From positions 744,001 through 808,000 of the forward strand of contig WSYJ01000149.1 of NCBI GenBank assembly GCA_020186115.1: a stretch of DNA of 64,000 nucleotides, written 5' to 3'. This DNA is from Histomonas meleagridis (taxonomy: Eukaryota; Parabasalia; Tritrichomonadida; Dientamoebidae). Under the pieces are notes generated by a model. The model ran no database searches. It worked only from the letters and a program-made list of their open reading frames with translations, and had not been told where the DNA came from. The position numbers and the translations under genes were made by a program. Positions 63,918 through 64,000 of this stretch are shown here, one piece after another. How positions within the stretch are numbered: position 1 is the stretch's first letter; each line of letters opens with the position of its first letter.

Positions 63918-64000
63918 ATGTCTGTAATGGAGACTCAAAAACAACAAAACGAATGGGAAACCATACAAACTATCAATCAAATAATTAATGATTTAAATCA
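63918..64000 (+). CDS. DUF3447/ankyrin protein, partial (runs off right edge)
   Basis: Starts MSVMETQKQQNEWETIQTIN and remains open to the edge. The end, INQIINDLN, parallels ITQIIFCLN at the N-terminus of the gene at 54580-55803, which identifies it as the start of another family member. Only 27 residues are visible. Confidence 0.65.
   Translation, partial: MSVMETQKQQNEWETIQTINQIINDLN

Overview
The window reads as nuclear DNA of a parabasalid protist (a Trichomonas/Tritrichomonas-type trichomonad). The evidence is compact AT-rich DNA with genes that show no introns; an initiator-like motif (TCA followed by C/T and an A/T-rich run) 5-14 bases upstream of several start codons; gene families that are expanded in trichomonads (BspA-like leucine-rich-repeat surface proteins, DUF3447/ankyrin proteins, a subtilisin, a bacterial-type nitroreductase); an OsmC protein whose N-terminus looks like a hydrogenosomal presequence; and no sign of mitochondrial, prokaryotic or transposon genes. 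The species cannot be fixed from the sequence alone.

Layout. Positions 1-7905 are mostly housekeeping: a partial ankyrin gene, a proline-rich coiled-coil protein, OsmC, a beta-barrel-like protein, and a divergent CEP76-like/MRE11 pair. Positions 7906-18700 are accessory: dyskerin and ankyrin debris, a BspA-like gene, a dead kinase gene, BspA tail debris, a frameshifted unknown gene, a DUF3447/ankyrin gene with a degenerate ankyrin array, and another dead gene. Alpha-actinin follows (19530-22262), then an orphan ankyrin array and two BspA-like genes in tandem (24969-29252). Positions 30298-52000 form a dense housekeeping block: CCT theta, Pescadillo, a short GRP170-like Hsp70, a small ubiquitin-like protein, a multi-RRM protein, a GRAM-like membrane protein, a DYRK kinase, an ASH-domain protein, a subtilisin and two unknown proteins. 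Positions 52118-64000 are accessory again: aldo/keto reductase, a second DUF3447/ankyrin gene with its array, nitroreductase, a broken ankyrin gene fused to a phosphoesterase fragment, an ArfGAP relic, a 5'-truncated BspA gene, a protein disulfide isomerase, an ankyrin relic and the start of another ankyrin gene.

Two patterns stand out. First, ankyrin repeats here occur as units of exactly 170 bp at four loci (21 units): a 102-nt ankyrin repeat plus 68 nt of AT-rich spacer. The spacer shifts the frame by one base at every unit, yet hardly ever changes length. Canonical GT-AG removal does not restore the frame. Second, the BspA-like genes are modular. Two neighbours share a nearly identical ectodomain but have unrelated N-terminal regions and unrelated cytoplasmic tails, and those two tail types recur in other intact, truncated and dead copies in the window. 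Together with the many gene fragments, this suggests surface-protein and ankyrin diversity is being generated by duplication, segmental exchange and decay between stable housekeeping blocks.
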